A stretch of 64,000 nt of DNA from positions 12,917,754-12,981,753 of the forward strand of contig OZ026526.1 of assembly GCA_964019695.1 (NCBI GenBank), written 5' to 3'. Each line of letters starts with the position of its first letter. Position 1 is the stretch's first letter. Shown piece after piece: positions 12,615-24,900 of this stretch. The position numbers were made by a program, and so were the translations under genes. The notes under the pieces are model-generated. The model saw only the letters and a list, made by a program, of their open reading frames with translations, searched no databases and was not told the DNA's origin. The stretch is from Loripinus fragilis (lineage: Eukaryota; Mollusca; Bivalvia; Lucinida; Lucinidae).

Positions 12615-12652
12615 GAGCTAGAGGTGAAGAATTCAGTGCTAAAATTAATCAA
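12615..12652 (+). CDS. RRM gene, first visible coding exon
   Basis: A good acceptor (GTTTTTTCAG) precedes GAG CTA GAG GTG AAG AAT, which reads ELEVKNSVLKLI and ends with two bases that join the next exon as Asn. The donor GTGATG is weak. Reading on into the next exon gives a helical, charged stretch (LINNQGVENKLRKLAG), which supports the join. This is the least certain exon. Confidence 0.6.
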
Positions 12653-15600
12653 GTGATGACATTATGATCATTCTTTATATACCAGATTGTAAAATGATGA
12701 TTTAACTCTGACTAAATAAAAGACATCCACCTACCTACCCAAATTTTTCAGACAAGGTTGGCTCAGGTGAAACAGAACTATTTTTGATCATGGCCTAATA
12801 CTGGTTAAGTCTAGGAAAAATGTCCTGATATTACTTTGAATTACATTTCCCTTGTGATATCCTGGGTCAGGTGTGGTACTTGATTGTATCGTTTCCCCAT
12901 CTTTGCCGTCTTTCTTACTTTTATTTCTTGTGATTCTTTCAGCAACCAAGGTGTTGAAAACAAATTAAGAAAACTTGCTGGTATGGCATGTAAGTATATA
13001 TCTTTGTGTTCAAATTTTCCATGACTGTTTAGGCAAATTCTATAGTTTTGGGTTGCCAGGTTTCATATTCCTGACGCTAATGAACAGGTTTTAATCATTG
13101 TCCTGCTGAAGCTGGATTTATCCTTTTTATAAAACACTGTAGATCTTGATCAGCTGGCTTCTGACAGCTACCTGATCAAATACTGTTTCCCAATTTTCCA
13201 CTCTGAAAACACATGCTTACAACTGGAATGCTGCAGGTTAACAGGATAAAAACCAGGGAGAAACTTAATCCTTAAAAATATTCAGCAATCAGCATGACAA
13301 AGGTTAACCAGAGATTTTCCTAGGCCTGATTTGGGGCAGAAAACGGGCCCCTTACCAATTAAAAAAAGAGCATAAACTATGTCATTCCCAATGCATATGC
13401 TGCACCAAATAAAGGCACCACAATTTTATACTAATTATCTTAAACTAATATCTTTAGTAATGGACTCTAGCATTTCAGAAGTAGAGTTTTAACATGTAAA
13501 TCAGTATTTTTCTTAAGTTTTCAGTCCTTGAAAACAGTAGGAAAGACCTTAAGAATTCCTAGAAAAGTCCTTGAATTTTACACAATCTTGCCTGTATGAA
13601 CCCTGCTTATACATGTCGAATAAAAAATATGTTTGAATGATACATTACTGTGCCTTTAAATTGAAATTCTATTCTTTTTGTTTTTTTGATCGTTTAGCAA
13701 GAGACATAAAAGCTAAAGAAAGACCGGGCATGAATAAAAATAGCTCATCAAGACTAGAACGAAGAAAAAAGTGGTGGGAATTCAAGAACAGCAGCTCAAG
13801 AGTAACAAGAGGTGGGTTATTGCTGTTAACTTTTTGCTTACTAGTTTCCCAACTTTTGTCTGCTCATAACCTCCTTTTCAAACTTTTGGATCCAGATCAG
13901 ATCCGACATCTGATGCAAAACTGTTTACAAAGGTTATTAGCAGACAACAAGAGTCCCGTCTAGCAGGCAAAGAAAAATACATAACAACTTGTTAATACTA
14001 CTTTCTGGTTAAAACCTTGGCTAAAGTTAATTTCACTTGGCTCCAATTTTTTTCATTTGGTAAGAAAATTCTGATTTACTTTCGGATAATATCCGTATCC
14101 TTTTATTTTCCTCTGAAAACATCAATTAAACTTTTCAGTGCTAAATTTTATCCATCAAAGAATCATAGCTGGATGTTTGGCAGGATAATGCAGAGGTTAA
14201 GATAAACAAAATTTTTCAGCGTAATGTTGTTAATATTTCCTTACCAATCAGTTTTAACATTTGTTTTTGGTGCTCAAATGACAGTCTCCTTTAGACGGTT
14301 CTTTTGAGTACTGTAAGACCTGTCTTAAGCAGTCACTCAAAAAGAAGACCAAAAATTGCTTTTCAAGATCAATTATGGCTTAATGCAGGTCAAAAGTATT
14401 GCAGAATGCTCACAGGAGCATTCTGCAATACTTTTGACCTGCATTAAGCTCTGTGAGCATTCTGCAATACTTTTGACCTGCATTAAGCTACCATTTGTCT
14501 TAAGGACCATTGTTTGTCTATTTTTTGATTGGCCACTTAGACAGGTTTTTCCTGTACCCATAACATCTATTTTGGTCGAGAAATATAGAAAAAAATGGTA
14601 AAAAGACTAAAAGCCTGATAATGAGTTCATATATAGTAAAAATGGAGATTCTGGGCCAAAAAAGTTAGGTCTAGAATTCTCAGCTGCTCTGGCAGAGTAA
14701 CCCCGCCAGACGGACTGAGAATTCAAGACCTAACTGTTTTTCCACAGAATCCCCATTTCATATAGAATAACAATGCTTTTAGCTAAAATAGCAATGTAAG
14801 AGGGCCTAAGAATTCTGGACCGCATTTTTTTGTCCCGAACCCTCATTTATCATATATATTTCTTTCCCCGACCATATAAACAATTGATCCATAATGTCCT
14901 CAGACATGTTGTAATTTTAGGTGCTATCATTAAAAATAAGCCCACTAATCACGGTGCATTACACATAACCATATCATATTCTAATCCTTTATTTTTCATG
15001 TTGTTTTTTTAGCACATGCTGGAACTGAGGACACTAATCAGACTTTCAACACCACGCAATCCACCACATCTAGTCGAGGTTTTACCTCAACACAAAACAA
15101 CATCTTTCCCGCAAGGAAACCAAAACAGAAACAATTCAAAAACAAGGGATCGATGAAAAATTCAGCACGAGATACGACTCACAACACTAAACTAAAGACA
15201 AAACCAGGTGCTAGTAAGACTGATAAGAGTAAATCAATTTCAAATGATAAATCAGACAAACTGAAACATGAGAAAGACGATGAGAAGTCCACGTTGCCGG
15301 AAGTTACGATTGTCCGAAGCTTCAACACAGCAGAGACTGAGATGAAACCCAGTGTCCATTCGCCAAAAAAGTATGTGCTATTTGTTGGGAACCTTCCGTA
15401 CAGTGTTACTAAGGAGCAGATTGAGGAACATTTCAGAAAAACAGGTAGGTCTACACAGGTTTAGATAAACAAAAATTTTGAGCGTAAAATTGTAATTAAT
15501 TTCTTACCCATCAACTTTAACATATGTTTTGGGTGTTCAAAAGAACCATATCATTGAGACGGTTCTTTTGAGTACCCACAATATATGTTTTTTGCTGAGA

Positions 15601-18600
15601 AATAGGAAAATTAAATTATCGTTATGCACTGGTTTAATTCCGACCCCTCGGGTGAGATTTCTCTATCCTACATGGACAGGCTCATGATGGGTTGTTTTTC
15701 TCCCACTTTTCGAAGGTTTTTTTGTCGGATCATAAAAACGAGGAAATACATGAAAATTTAAACTTTTTACTTATTGGATTTACAGCATTTCTGAGTTTAC
15801 GAGTGTTTTTATCGGGTATTAAAATGGGTGTAAACATAGTTTGCACCTTGTTATTGCCTGGAACACACAATAGGAGCTTTAGTTAAGTTGCAATATGCAA
15901 AATAAATTCCTGCTTGGCTCTCTATGCCATAAGTGTCAAATTTCCTTTATTGTCACACGGTGCACGTTCGGTGACATCATTTACGTTATATGACGTCAGT
16001 AAGTAACGCGTGCCCTTGCTTGGTGCCTTTGAGTTACTTAAGCGCAATATATTGTCCCTTTGATTATCATTTTAAGGAATAGAGGGATATTTTACTCTGC
16101 CCATATAAGAAAGCAGTCATGTGGTCATGTAAGATAGAATTTTCTTACATGAGCTGACAGCCTATCTTACATGGATGTTATTTCTCCTTGTCTTGTAAAC
16201 CTTATTTTTATCATGGGCAATCTTGAGTCTTCAATGTTTTTCTTATGAAGGTATGTTCCCTTGCTTGACCCAGCAAATCTTTTAAACTAGAGGACCTGAA
16301 GGTCCTGAAACACTCACCTGATCTTCTAAATGATGTTAAAATAGGTCAAGGTCAACTACAGCTTATAATAAAACATATTTTGTTTTACCAAATATTGGGG
16401 TTGCGGCCATTTTGGTCAAGTGATCTAAAACAATCTAATGAATACTCCATCAAACAGCCAAGTGATTTCTGAGAAAAAGAAGTTTATATAGGTATGTGGC
16501 AGTCCAAATGAGTGTTCTTGGATAAAAGGTCACAGGTCAGCTTGACATTTGGTACTTATATAAAACCATTTTCTCATTAGGTTAAGTATTTCTTGCAAGT
16601 ATTATAATTTTGGCTTAAACGGTTGTAGAAAAATGAACATTTCAAGATTTTCCCCATTTATGTGCATTAGGAATCAAATTTGACCGTGTCATAAAGTGGG
16701 TCAAGGTCAACAGAGATTCATCATTTGCGCAAATCTTGTAGGGCCCACATCTCGAAAGCTACATACCAAGTCCCAAGGCCATTGGCTGTTTGGTTCCTGA
16801 GGGGTAGATATCTAAAGGGTTTTAAATATATATAGGTGTGGTAGCCATCTTGGTCATGTGACTAGAACATTTTATATCACTTTTGGCTTGCCTATCATAA
16901 GTAGTCCTCATATGAAATTTGAGTTCAATTGGTAAAGTCGTTTCTGAGAAAACTATGTTTTAATAATTATATTGATGGGACTCCAATATGAGCCACCTTG
17001 GCTGATAGGTCAAAGGTCAACCTTGACCTTTGAAACTTATTCATAGCCATTGTCTCATTAGGTTTACATATAAAGTGAGAATAATGCTCTTGGCTTCAAC
17101 AGTATACAAAAATCAACTTTTCAAAAAAATAAATTAAATGTATAAGGAAGCAAATTTGACCTTGAAGTTACAGTAAGTAGGTCAAGGTCAGCCTAGATCA
17201 TTTGAACAAACTTTGTAGGCCCCGCCTCCCCAATGCTACATACCAAGTTCCAAGGTCATCGGCCTTCTAGTTCTGGAGAAGAAGATTTTTCAATGTTTTT
17301 ACCATATATGGGCATGGAGGCCATCTTGGTCATGTGACCAAAATATTTTGTACAACTTTTGGCTAACTTATCATAAGGAGTCTTCAAATAAAAATTTGAG
17401 ACTTTGAATTGAGCGAATGGTTTGCGAGAAAGCTGTTTTTAAAATATATTGACGAGACTCTAATATGAGTGACCTAAGCTGTAAGGTCAAAGGTCAACCT
17501 TGACCTTTGGAACTTAAATATAGCATAGCCATTGTCTCATTAGGTTAAACATATCAAGTGAGAATAATGACTTCTTTGAAAAGTTGATTTTTTTTTATAA
17601 CTGTGGTAGCCACAGTTATAAAAAAAATTAACTTTTCAAAGAATTTCCCTTTTAATTGCATTAAGAAGAAAATTGGCCTTGGCGTTAAGTAGGTCAAGGT
17701 CAACCTAGGATCATCATTTGAACAAACTTGGTAGGCCCCACATCCCAATGCTACATACCAAGTCTGAAAGGCATCAGCCTTCTGGTTCTGGAGAAGATTT
17801 TTAAAGGGTTTTTACCATATATGGGCGTGGTGGCCATCTTGGTCATGTGACCAGGACCATTTGAACAAACTTTCGTTCCCGCATCCTAAGGAGTCGCCAT
17901 ATGAAATTTGAGTTTAATTGGCCCAGTGGGGGCAGAGAAGATTTTTGAAAATTTGACTGTTTCACAATTGACTTTGAGGTAGACTCACGCCTTAGTAGCA
18001 CATGTTTATTGTGCTTAGGACAAATAAATAAATACATGCGTTTAGGGTAACCAGACCCTATATAAATTTACTGGTGAAACTTAGACTTTTTTCAGGTTTT
18101 CTGGAAAAATATATAATTTTATGCATTTTTAAAGTGCCTTTCAAAATGCTTAAATTTTTATTTTCTTTTATAGAAAAAACAATTAAAAAAATGTTTGCCT
18201 ACCCTACCTAAAATTTTCAGACCTGTTACCCTAAACACTTTTTTTGGCCTTGCAAGCTCAGGCACCCTAAGGCCCTGAGGTTATCAAAAATAGTGAGTAT
18301 GATCAGGAAATACCACAATTACAATCAGACAAACCCGTGGCATCGGGAGGAAGAGTGGCACAACAATCACAAGACACCAGGAAGATAAACTAAGCAAACC
18401 CTTTTCATGCTCAACTCAACAACTGTGAATCTTTCTCTATATTCCAGGTGGAGTTAAGGCTGTGAGAATCCCAAAAGAGAAAGGGTCAGAGAGAGCCAAA
18501 GGCTTTGCTTATGTTGAGTTTAATAGCACTATCAGTCATAGGGTAAGTGAAAATACAGTGAAACCTGTATTAAGCGGCCACTCAACAATAGACAAAACAA

Positions 18601-21600
18601 AGGCCTGAAAGCCATGTGGTATCTTAATACAGGTCAAAAGTACTGCAGAATGCTCCACGGGAGCATTCTGCAATTATACTCTTGACCTGCATTAAGCCAT
18701 AATCAGTCTTTAAAACCTATTTTTGTCTTCTTTTGAGTGGCGGCTTAAGACAGGTTTTACTGTAACAATATACTGAACAAAAGTGAAAACGCTACACTAC
18801 AATTATCTATATTTTGTGAGAAAGTATTGGATAAAAATTATTTACTAAAGCTTAATAATGTTTTACAGACATCCAGCAAACGTTTCGTCTAAACTCCACC
18901 AATGTGTCTTGTTTGATGTCTTGAGTTATGTTCCTTTAAAAGTTTAAAGCTTTATTCACTGAAATTTGCTATTGCGCATGCACAAATTAAAATTGTTATG
19001 CTTATCCAAATTGGCCATAATTGTGTTGCATTAAAACACAAGATAACTGCTTAATCACTTGAAACAAGCTCAGAAATCAATTTCGAATTTATCAAATTGG
19101 TAAAAAATAGAAAATTGTCTGCCTTTGACAAAAACAAATAGGGAAAATTAAATGTTCGATAATCTTCTATTTATCACGATTTTCGATAATTTTCTTTTGC
19201 GAAATCAGGTAGACCTATAAGCACATTGTTTGTACCATTTCTTGACAAGTAATGTCCTCATACTAAGATACAACAACACGTTGCTTTTCCTATGGCGATT
19301 TCAGTGTTAAAATTTCAAACTTGGCAATTTTATGGAAAACCCGCATTTTTATAAGATTGCTTTTCTAAACGATCAAAACACAATTGAAATAAGTCCTTCA
19401 CGTTTCTGGTTGTCACATGTCTAGACTACCATTTCGTGCAGTCAGATCTCGTAGGTAGTGGATTTCTGAAGGCCTAAACTGTGTGAGATTTCTGTTCAAA
19501 TTGGCAACCTGAAAAATTGGACCCCTGTCACATTTCAATGGCTTTCATGTGTTTCCTTGTGACAACATCCGGAAAACATTTTCTATTACACACGGGGACC
19601 CAGTATTTGAACATTTAGATACACTATCATTTGCATTCTTGGTTTGCATAATTTTGTATATAGATGGCAAACAATTCAGGTATAGCGTTTTCACTTTTGT
19701 TCAGTATATTTTGAACTTACTAGCCTAGCCGCCTAGGCCCGAGGTTATGAAACCTTTGTCATGCTCCACTCACATGAGCTGGAAATTTGTTATCTTCGTA
19801 TATAATTATCAAAACATTTTAAAAAAATGGCTGAAATAGTCACTAGATGACCCTCATGGGCTCTACAAAAATAGCTAAAACAAATTTGATCCATGAAAAA
19901 GCGGGGCCATCAGGGCGTGTGGCTTTTAATATTTGTGACAAAAAAAGGTCACAAAGATGCAATTTTTAAAAAGCTTCCTTCCAGGGACACACTTATCAGA
20001 ATTTAAAATAATTTGGAGGAGGTTTTCATTGGATGACCTAAATAAATAGCAAAAACAAATTTGGTCTATCAAAAACATGGCTACCATGGGACCTTGCTTG
20101 CATCCAAATTCTTGTTTTGTCAAAACAGGCCTCCAGATAAGAGTGCATACGATAAATGTTCTAAAATTTCGAACACTCTAAAATTACGAACACCTAAAAT
20201 TATCGCCGGAATTAATTTTTAAAACATCCTAAAAAATCGAACACTGCCCTTTTTCAGGAAAATGGATTTCTAAAATTACAAACACATGTTACGGTAAATC
20301 TTGTATTAGTTCGTACACTCGAATAGTTCGTACACCATAAATTATTCCACGATGGTCGGACCAAAATGTCATTTATTAGTTCGTACAGTGTCATTTCCCC
20401 CAATTTGTAATTTTTAATAGTTCGTACATAACGTTTTTTCGCTTCATTTGGTACCTACATGGCTTTTAATCAGTGTGACTGTCTACGATACTTTCGTTTT
20501 CCTTCCGTCGAGCACGCCAGTTAACAAACATATCAGCGGAACAGGAGTGTTTCGCCTGTCAGTGCGACCGTCAGTGTCGCTAACGTGCATCCAGCATTGA
20601 TGCATGCCAAACTATTATCCCCTGATAAACGCTAGGTTCAATGAACGTCGGACTGATGCAAATTTGCACGCCTTTGTCGCCATCATTGAAGATATTTTAT
20701 CCAGTCATGACAAAAATCAAATGCATGTACACAACCACGCTTGCGTGCACACCGTGTCCTAAATTGGTTGTGAACGTGACTGTGATCATGGAGCCTATTC
20801 TCGAAACTGGAGTCCTTATTCGAACAAAATCCAAAGCTTTTTTAGCGTTATTTCCTCCTGGCGACTATTAAATCAAGAGAATGCACATGCGCGTGTGTGC
20901 GACATGGAGAACTTCTACGCAATGCCCATGCACCTTTCTTAATCACTGGATCCGAGTATGGGCTGGTGCTTATCACCAATGTCATCAGCGAAGGCTTAGG
21001 AGAGTCTGTGCTTTTGTGCAATCTCGTCAGGGTCTAGCTGCTCACTAACTCAAAGTTTTGAAGTGGATGAAGACTTAGGCCGAAAAAAATCTAGATATCT
21101 ACGTACTCCCACTAATTAGCTGTGCTTTAAATATGCGAACATAAATTTTATACGAGTTTGATGGTTTTCTAAGTTCGCAATAAGCGTAATAAAATTTTTC
21201 TCCATACATTGTATATCTCCGATGGAACTTTTTATCAAAGACGACACTGATAAGCCTAGCGCGGCGTCCTCATGAAATTGTATTATGGGTCCTGGCTAAA
21301 AGATTAATCCTGTGGATCATCACACATGCGCACAGACGCACAAATCAAGACATAAATTGATTTTTGCATGCTTCTGCATGGGCTGGGCTGTCAATAAAAC
21401 GAGCCAGTTCATGAGATTATGGTACCTCTCGCGCATGCGACCAGCGAAGGCTCAGACGAGCCTGCACATCCGCACAGTCTTGCCAGGGGCATAACTGCTC
21501 ACATAGACATAGAAGGAATGTAGATGAAGGTGCATGTCTAAAGTAAGGCTTATAGTCCCACTAGGTGGCTGTGTATAATACACCAATGAACATCGCAACA

Positions 21601-21892
21601 ATTGTTTGCTTTCAGAAAAGAAAAAAAAATGCTCGAAAAAGCATCTCGTTTATGACTAAATTTATAGCGTCCGTGTATACTTATCAGGGTTTGCTTTATT
21701 TACCCTATTCCGCGAGAAGCTCGACTTTGTTGTATGCAAACAACAAAGGCGCAGATCAGCCTGCGCATTTGCGCAGTCCTATCAATTAGCTCTAGAAAGT
21801 ATGAAAGTATGATAGCTAAACCTGATACATGCAAAAAATAGAAAATAAAATTCCACCGTCAGACATGCGTGCGCGGATCCAGACAAATCCAA

Positions 21893-21936
<44 letters not shown>

Positions 21937-24900
21937 GGGGGGTGGGGGGGGGGGGGGGGGTGGGGGGTGGGGGGGTGGGGGGGGTGGGGGGTGGGGGGGG
22001 TGGGGGGGGGGAAGGTGGTGGTCGAATTGCTTCTCGAGGGAGGTTACCAGTTTTCATCTAGGAAACAAATGACAATTTATGATTTTCCAGGGGAGGTCCG
22101 GACCCCCCCCCCCCCCCCCCCTTGTCTCCGCCCATAGTAGAGTTTCAAACGGTTTGAATTCACATTTATTTATTTATTTTATTAGTAAGACATACTTGCT
22201 GGGCCTGGTCAATTCACAAACCGTCTGCTAATTATATCGGCTGACGTCAAAGGCAAAGACAGCATGATTCTTTTTAAGATCAAAGAGACCGCTCACTTCA
22301 ATTACGGCCATGTGTTATTTTAATTTTTGGGGTCGCACTTGGTGGCCTTGACGCAAGAAAATGTACATGACACATTAAGCTAAGCCTTGTGTCCTGTTTG
22401 TAGGATATGTAAACAGTGGCCCAGATCAGAATTCTGAGGCGTATGAACAGGGTCGCCAGTGTTTGCTTACAGAATCATGGTCTATCAAAATTTAAATAAA
22501 AATGAAAATATACCACTGACCCAACGACGATTAAAACGAGCAAGCTGAGCAAGAAATGAAATACGACGTCACGATGAAGACTCGAACCAACCCATGCAGA
22601 AATATAGGTGTTCATACAAAGCCTTTAAATGGAGTAAGCATTCGCAAAAACGTAAGTTGTGGGTCTTTTTACAATACGGAGGCAGAGAAATGTTTCATGT
22701 TTGGAATTCATTTTCATCGAACGCGCACTGCACATCAAGAAAAAAATCAAATCAATAAATGAGTGCAGAGGGCCGGTTAAGCATAAAAAAGCGTAAAAGT
22801 GCGATTATTTTCCTATCAATCAGTTTCAACATTTGTTTTGGGTATTCAAAAGAACCATCTCATCGAGATGGTTCTTTTGAGTACCACAACATATGTTTTA
22901 GTTGAGAAACAAGAAAAATAATTTTCAGTGACGCACTTTATCTGGGGACCTGAATGAGTGCATGCGTACGTCTTAACCTGTCGGACTGAATGTACGTACG
23001 CTCAGATCCTCCCCTGATCCCCAAAACCCCTGGGGGGCCTCGTCTACTTCTGTGTTGCATTTTCGAGGGTTCTAATAAACTAAGAATCTACATGCTTTTA
23101 CCTGTACCATGACCCAAAACGAAAGCTGCGATATACGTCAGCTTTACGTTGTAGAGCTAGTCGTCGGTAGTGAACAGAAGTTGTATTTTTGTGTTACGAT
23201 TCCAATCAAGACAATTGTCATAGAACGAGTCTGACGTGTATTACCACAACAAAACACCCCTTCCGTAAAGTATAATCGGGTGATATCGCGTTGCATGTGA
23301 GTCTTAGCGGAAAGCAATTCAGAAGGTGATTATCACGACTTTTATGTTTGGTTGTTTATTTTCAATCTTTCACCATGCTATTAAGAATGTTAGTATAATT
23401 GAAAATACAAATCAGACATTCAGGCTGTGATGAGGCTTAAAGGATACACAGAAATTCCTCCCTCTTTGGCAATTTTCGCATGTTTTGGCCCCGTTTTATC
23501 GATCTTCAGAATTTCATTTTATTAGTTCGTACAGTGCAGTTTTTCAGAAAAATAATTTTTATTAGTTCGTACACAGAGAAAAATAATTATTTTTTACTGT
23601 ACGAACTAATACAAGATTTACCGTATTTTCGGCGGAAAACCGATGTCCGTTTATCTGTTTGTGTCCCATCTGTGTTCGGTTACATACTTCTACCGTACAG
23701 TGCGTGAGCGGTAGCGACATTTGGAAGGTTCCATTCTACTTAAATGTGTAATCTGGCACGTGACGTTTTATTTCGCATGCCAGCGCGCGACATTATAGGT
23801 TATACATTATTCAAGGTCACCAGCATTGGCGAACTTGATGCACGGACAAGTTCCTGCAATGATTCCGAAACTGCTTTGACTAACCCTATTGAGTATATGT
23901 ATCCACCCAAATGGCTGAGATCATTATTTATTACCTTCAGGCAGCGATTCAGCTGATTGTACGTGACACATGCAGAGCAATTCTCAATAGTGTGCTGAAC
24001 ATGTGACACGTGCTCGTTTTTTTTCTAAAATACTAGCCCCGAAGAGAGAGATGCGGAAAATGAGACGATCACTTAGGCGAGAGAAAATAAAATAAGTTGA
24101 TGGATAGTGATTGCCGTAGACGTTTGCAACACAAGGGGTCATTCGGTTTCGTGCAAAATGCAGAGAAAATCGTGCAAGTTGCATGTTTTTTTTTTCTCAC
24201 CGAGACATCCAATGCGGAAAATAAAGCCACATTTTACCGACATGCCTGCAAGAACTCACACGCGGCCATCATTTTGTTTTTATTCACGGCACATTACCGT
24301 TAACTTAAGGCTTAAATCTGTATGAGACTGACACCCCTACCCTCCCCTCCCTTTAGAGCATTATAATGGATTTCCCAGTTCAGCAATATGTCCAAGCCAC
24401 ATGCGACATGGAGGGCAATTCTATCAGTCTAGGCATGTGCTCTTTTCTTGAACACAACTTGGACCCGAGCATGAAAGCAACTTGCGTGGAGCCCCATATG
24501 AGCTGGTAAAGACCCTGCTGGAACTTATGACAGATGTGATCAGCGAAGGCTCAGGAGAGCATGTGTGTTTGCACAATCTCATCAGGGTCTCGTTCACTAA
24601 CAAAGTTTAAAGTGAATGAAGACTCCTAGCCTAATAAAAAAAATCTAGACATCTATGTACGTTGTCTTTAAAATACTTGTCGGCGGTTTTCTAAGTACAT
24701 GTAATAATGGCTATTCCTATCATTCAAAAACATCATTCCTCAAACTGGAACATTTTAACAAACTGTTGAGCCTGTTTGTCCTCATGAAACTGCACATGGA
24801 AGGTCCTACGAGTACATTACCGGTATAATGTATGCACAGATGCACATACATGTACCAAGAAATAAATTGAGTGTAGCACGATTCTGCATCTTGATGAATT

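Larger units (their letters stand above)
16300..17990. repeat. Tandem repeat of about 440-510 bp with DR1-like motifs, intron 4 of the RRM gene
   Basis: About 3.5 diverged copies. The marker CTTGGTCATGTGAC recurs near 16400 (diverged), 16850, 17330 and 17840. Each copy also carries AGGTCAAGGTCA-type sequence, GCTACATACCAAGT, GTTCTGGAGAAGA and CCATTGTCTCATTAGGTT. Copies differ by many substitutions and small indels, so the array is old. Confidence 0.8.
20292..23623. mobile_element. Element A: TIR transposon, non-autonomous, 3.3 kb, nested in B
   Basis: A 26-bp inverted end without mismatch starts CGGTAAATCTTGTATTAG and continues TTCGTACA (20292-20317, reverse at 23598-23623), flanked by TA on both sides (20290-20291, 23624-23625). 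The subterminal word TATTAGTTCGTACA or variants occurs about four times at the left end and twice in direct orientation before the right end. The layout mirrors B. Interior 20880-22330 is related to 24390-25430 of B. No transposase is recognised. Confidence 0.82.

Noticed and set aside
21782..22137. Poly-Gly and poly-Pro open frames
   Set aside because: They come from the G tract and its surroundings.
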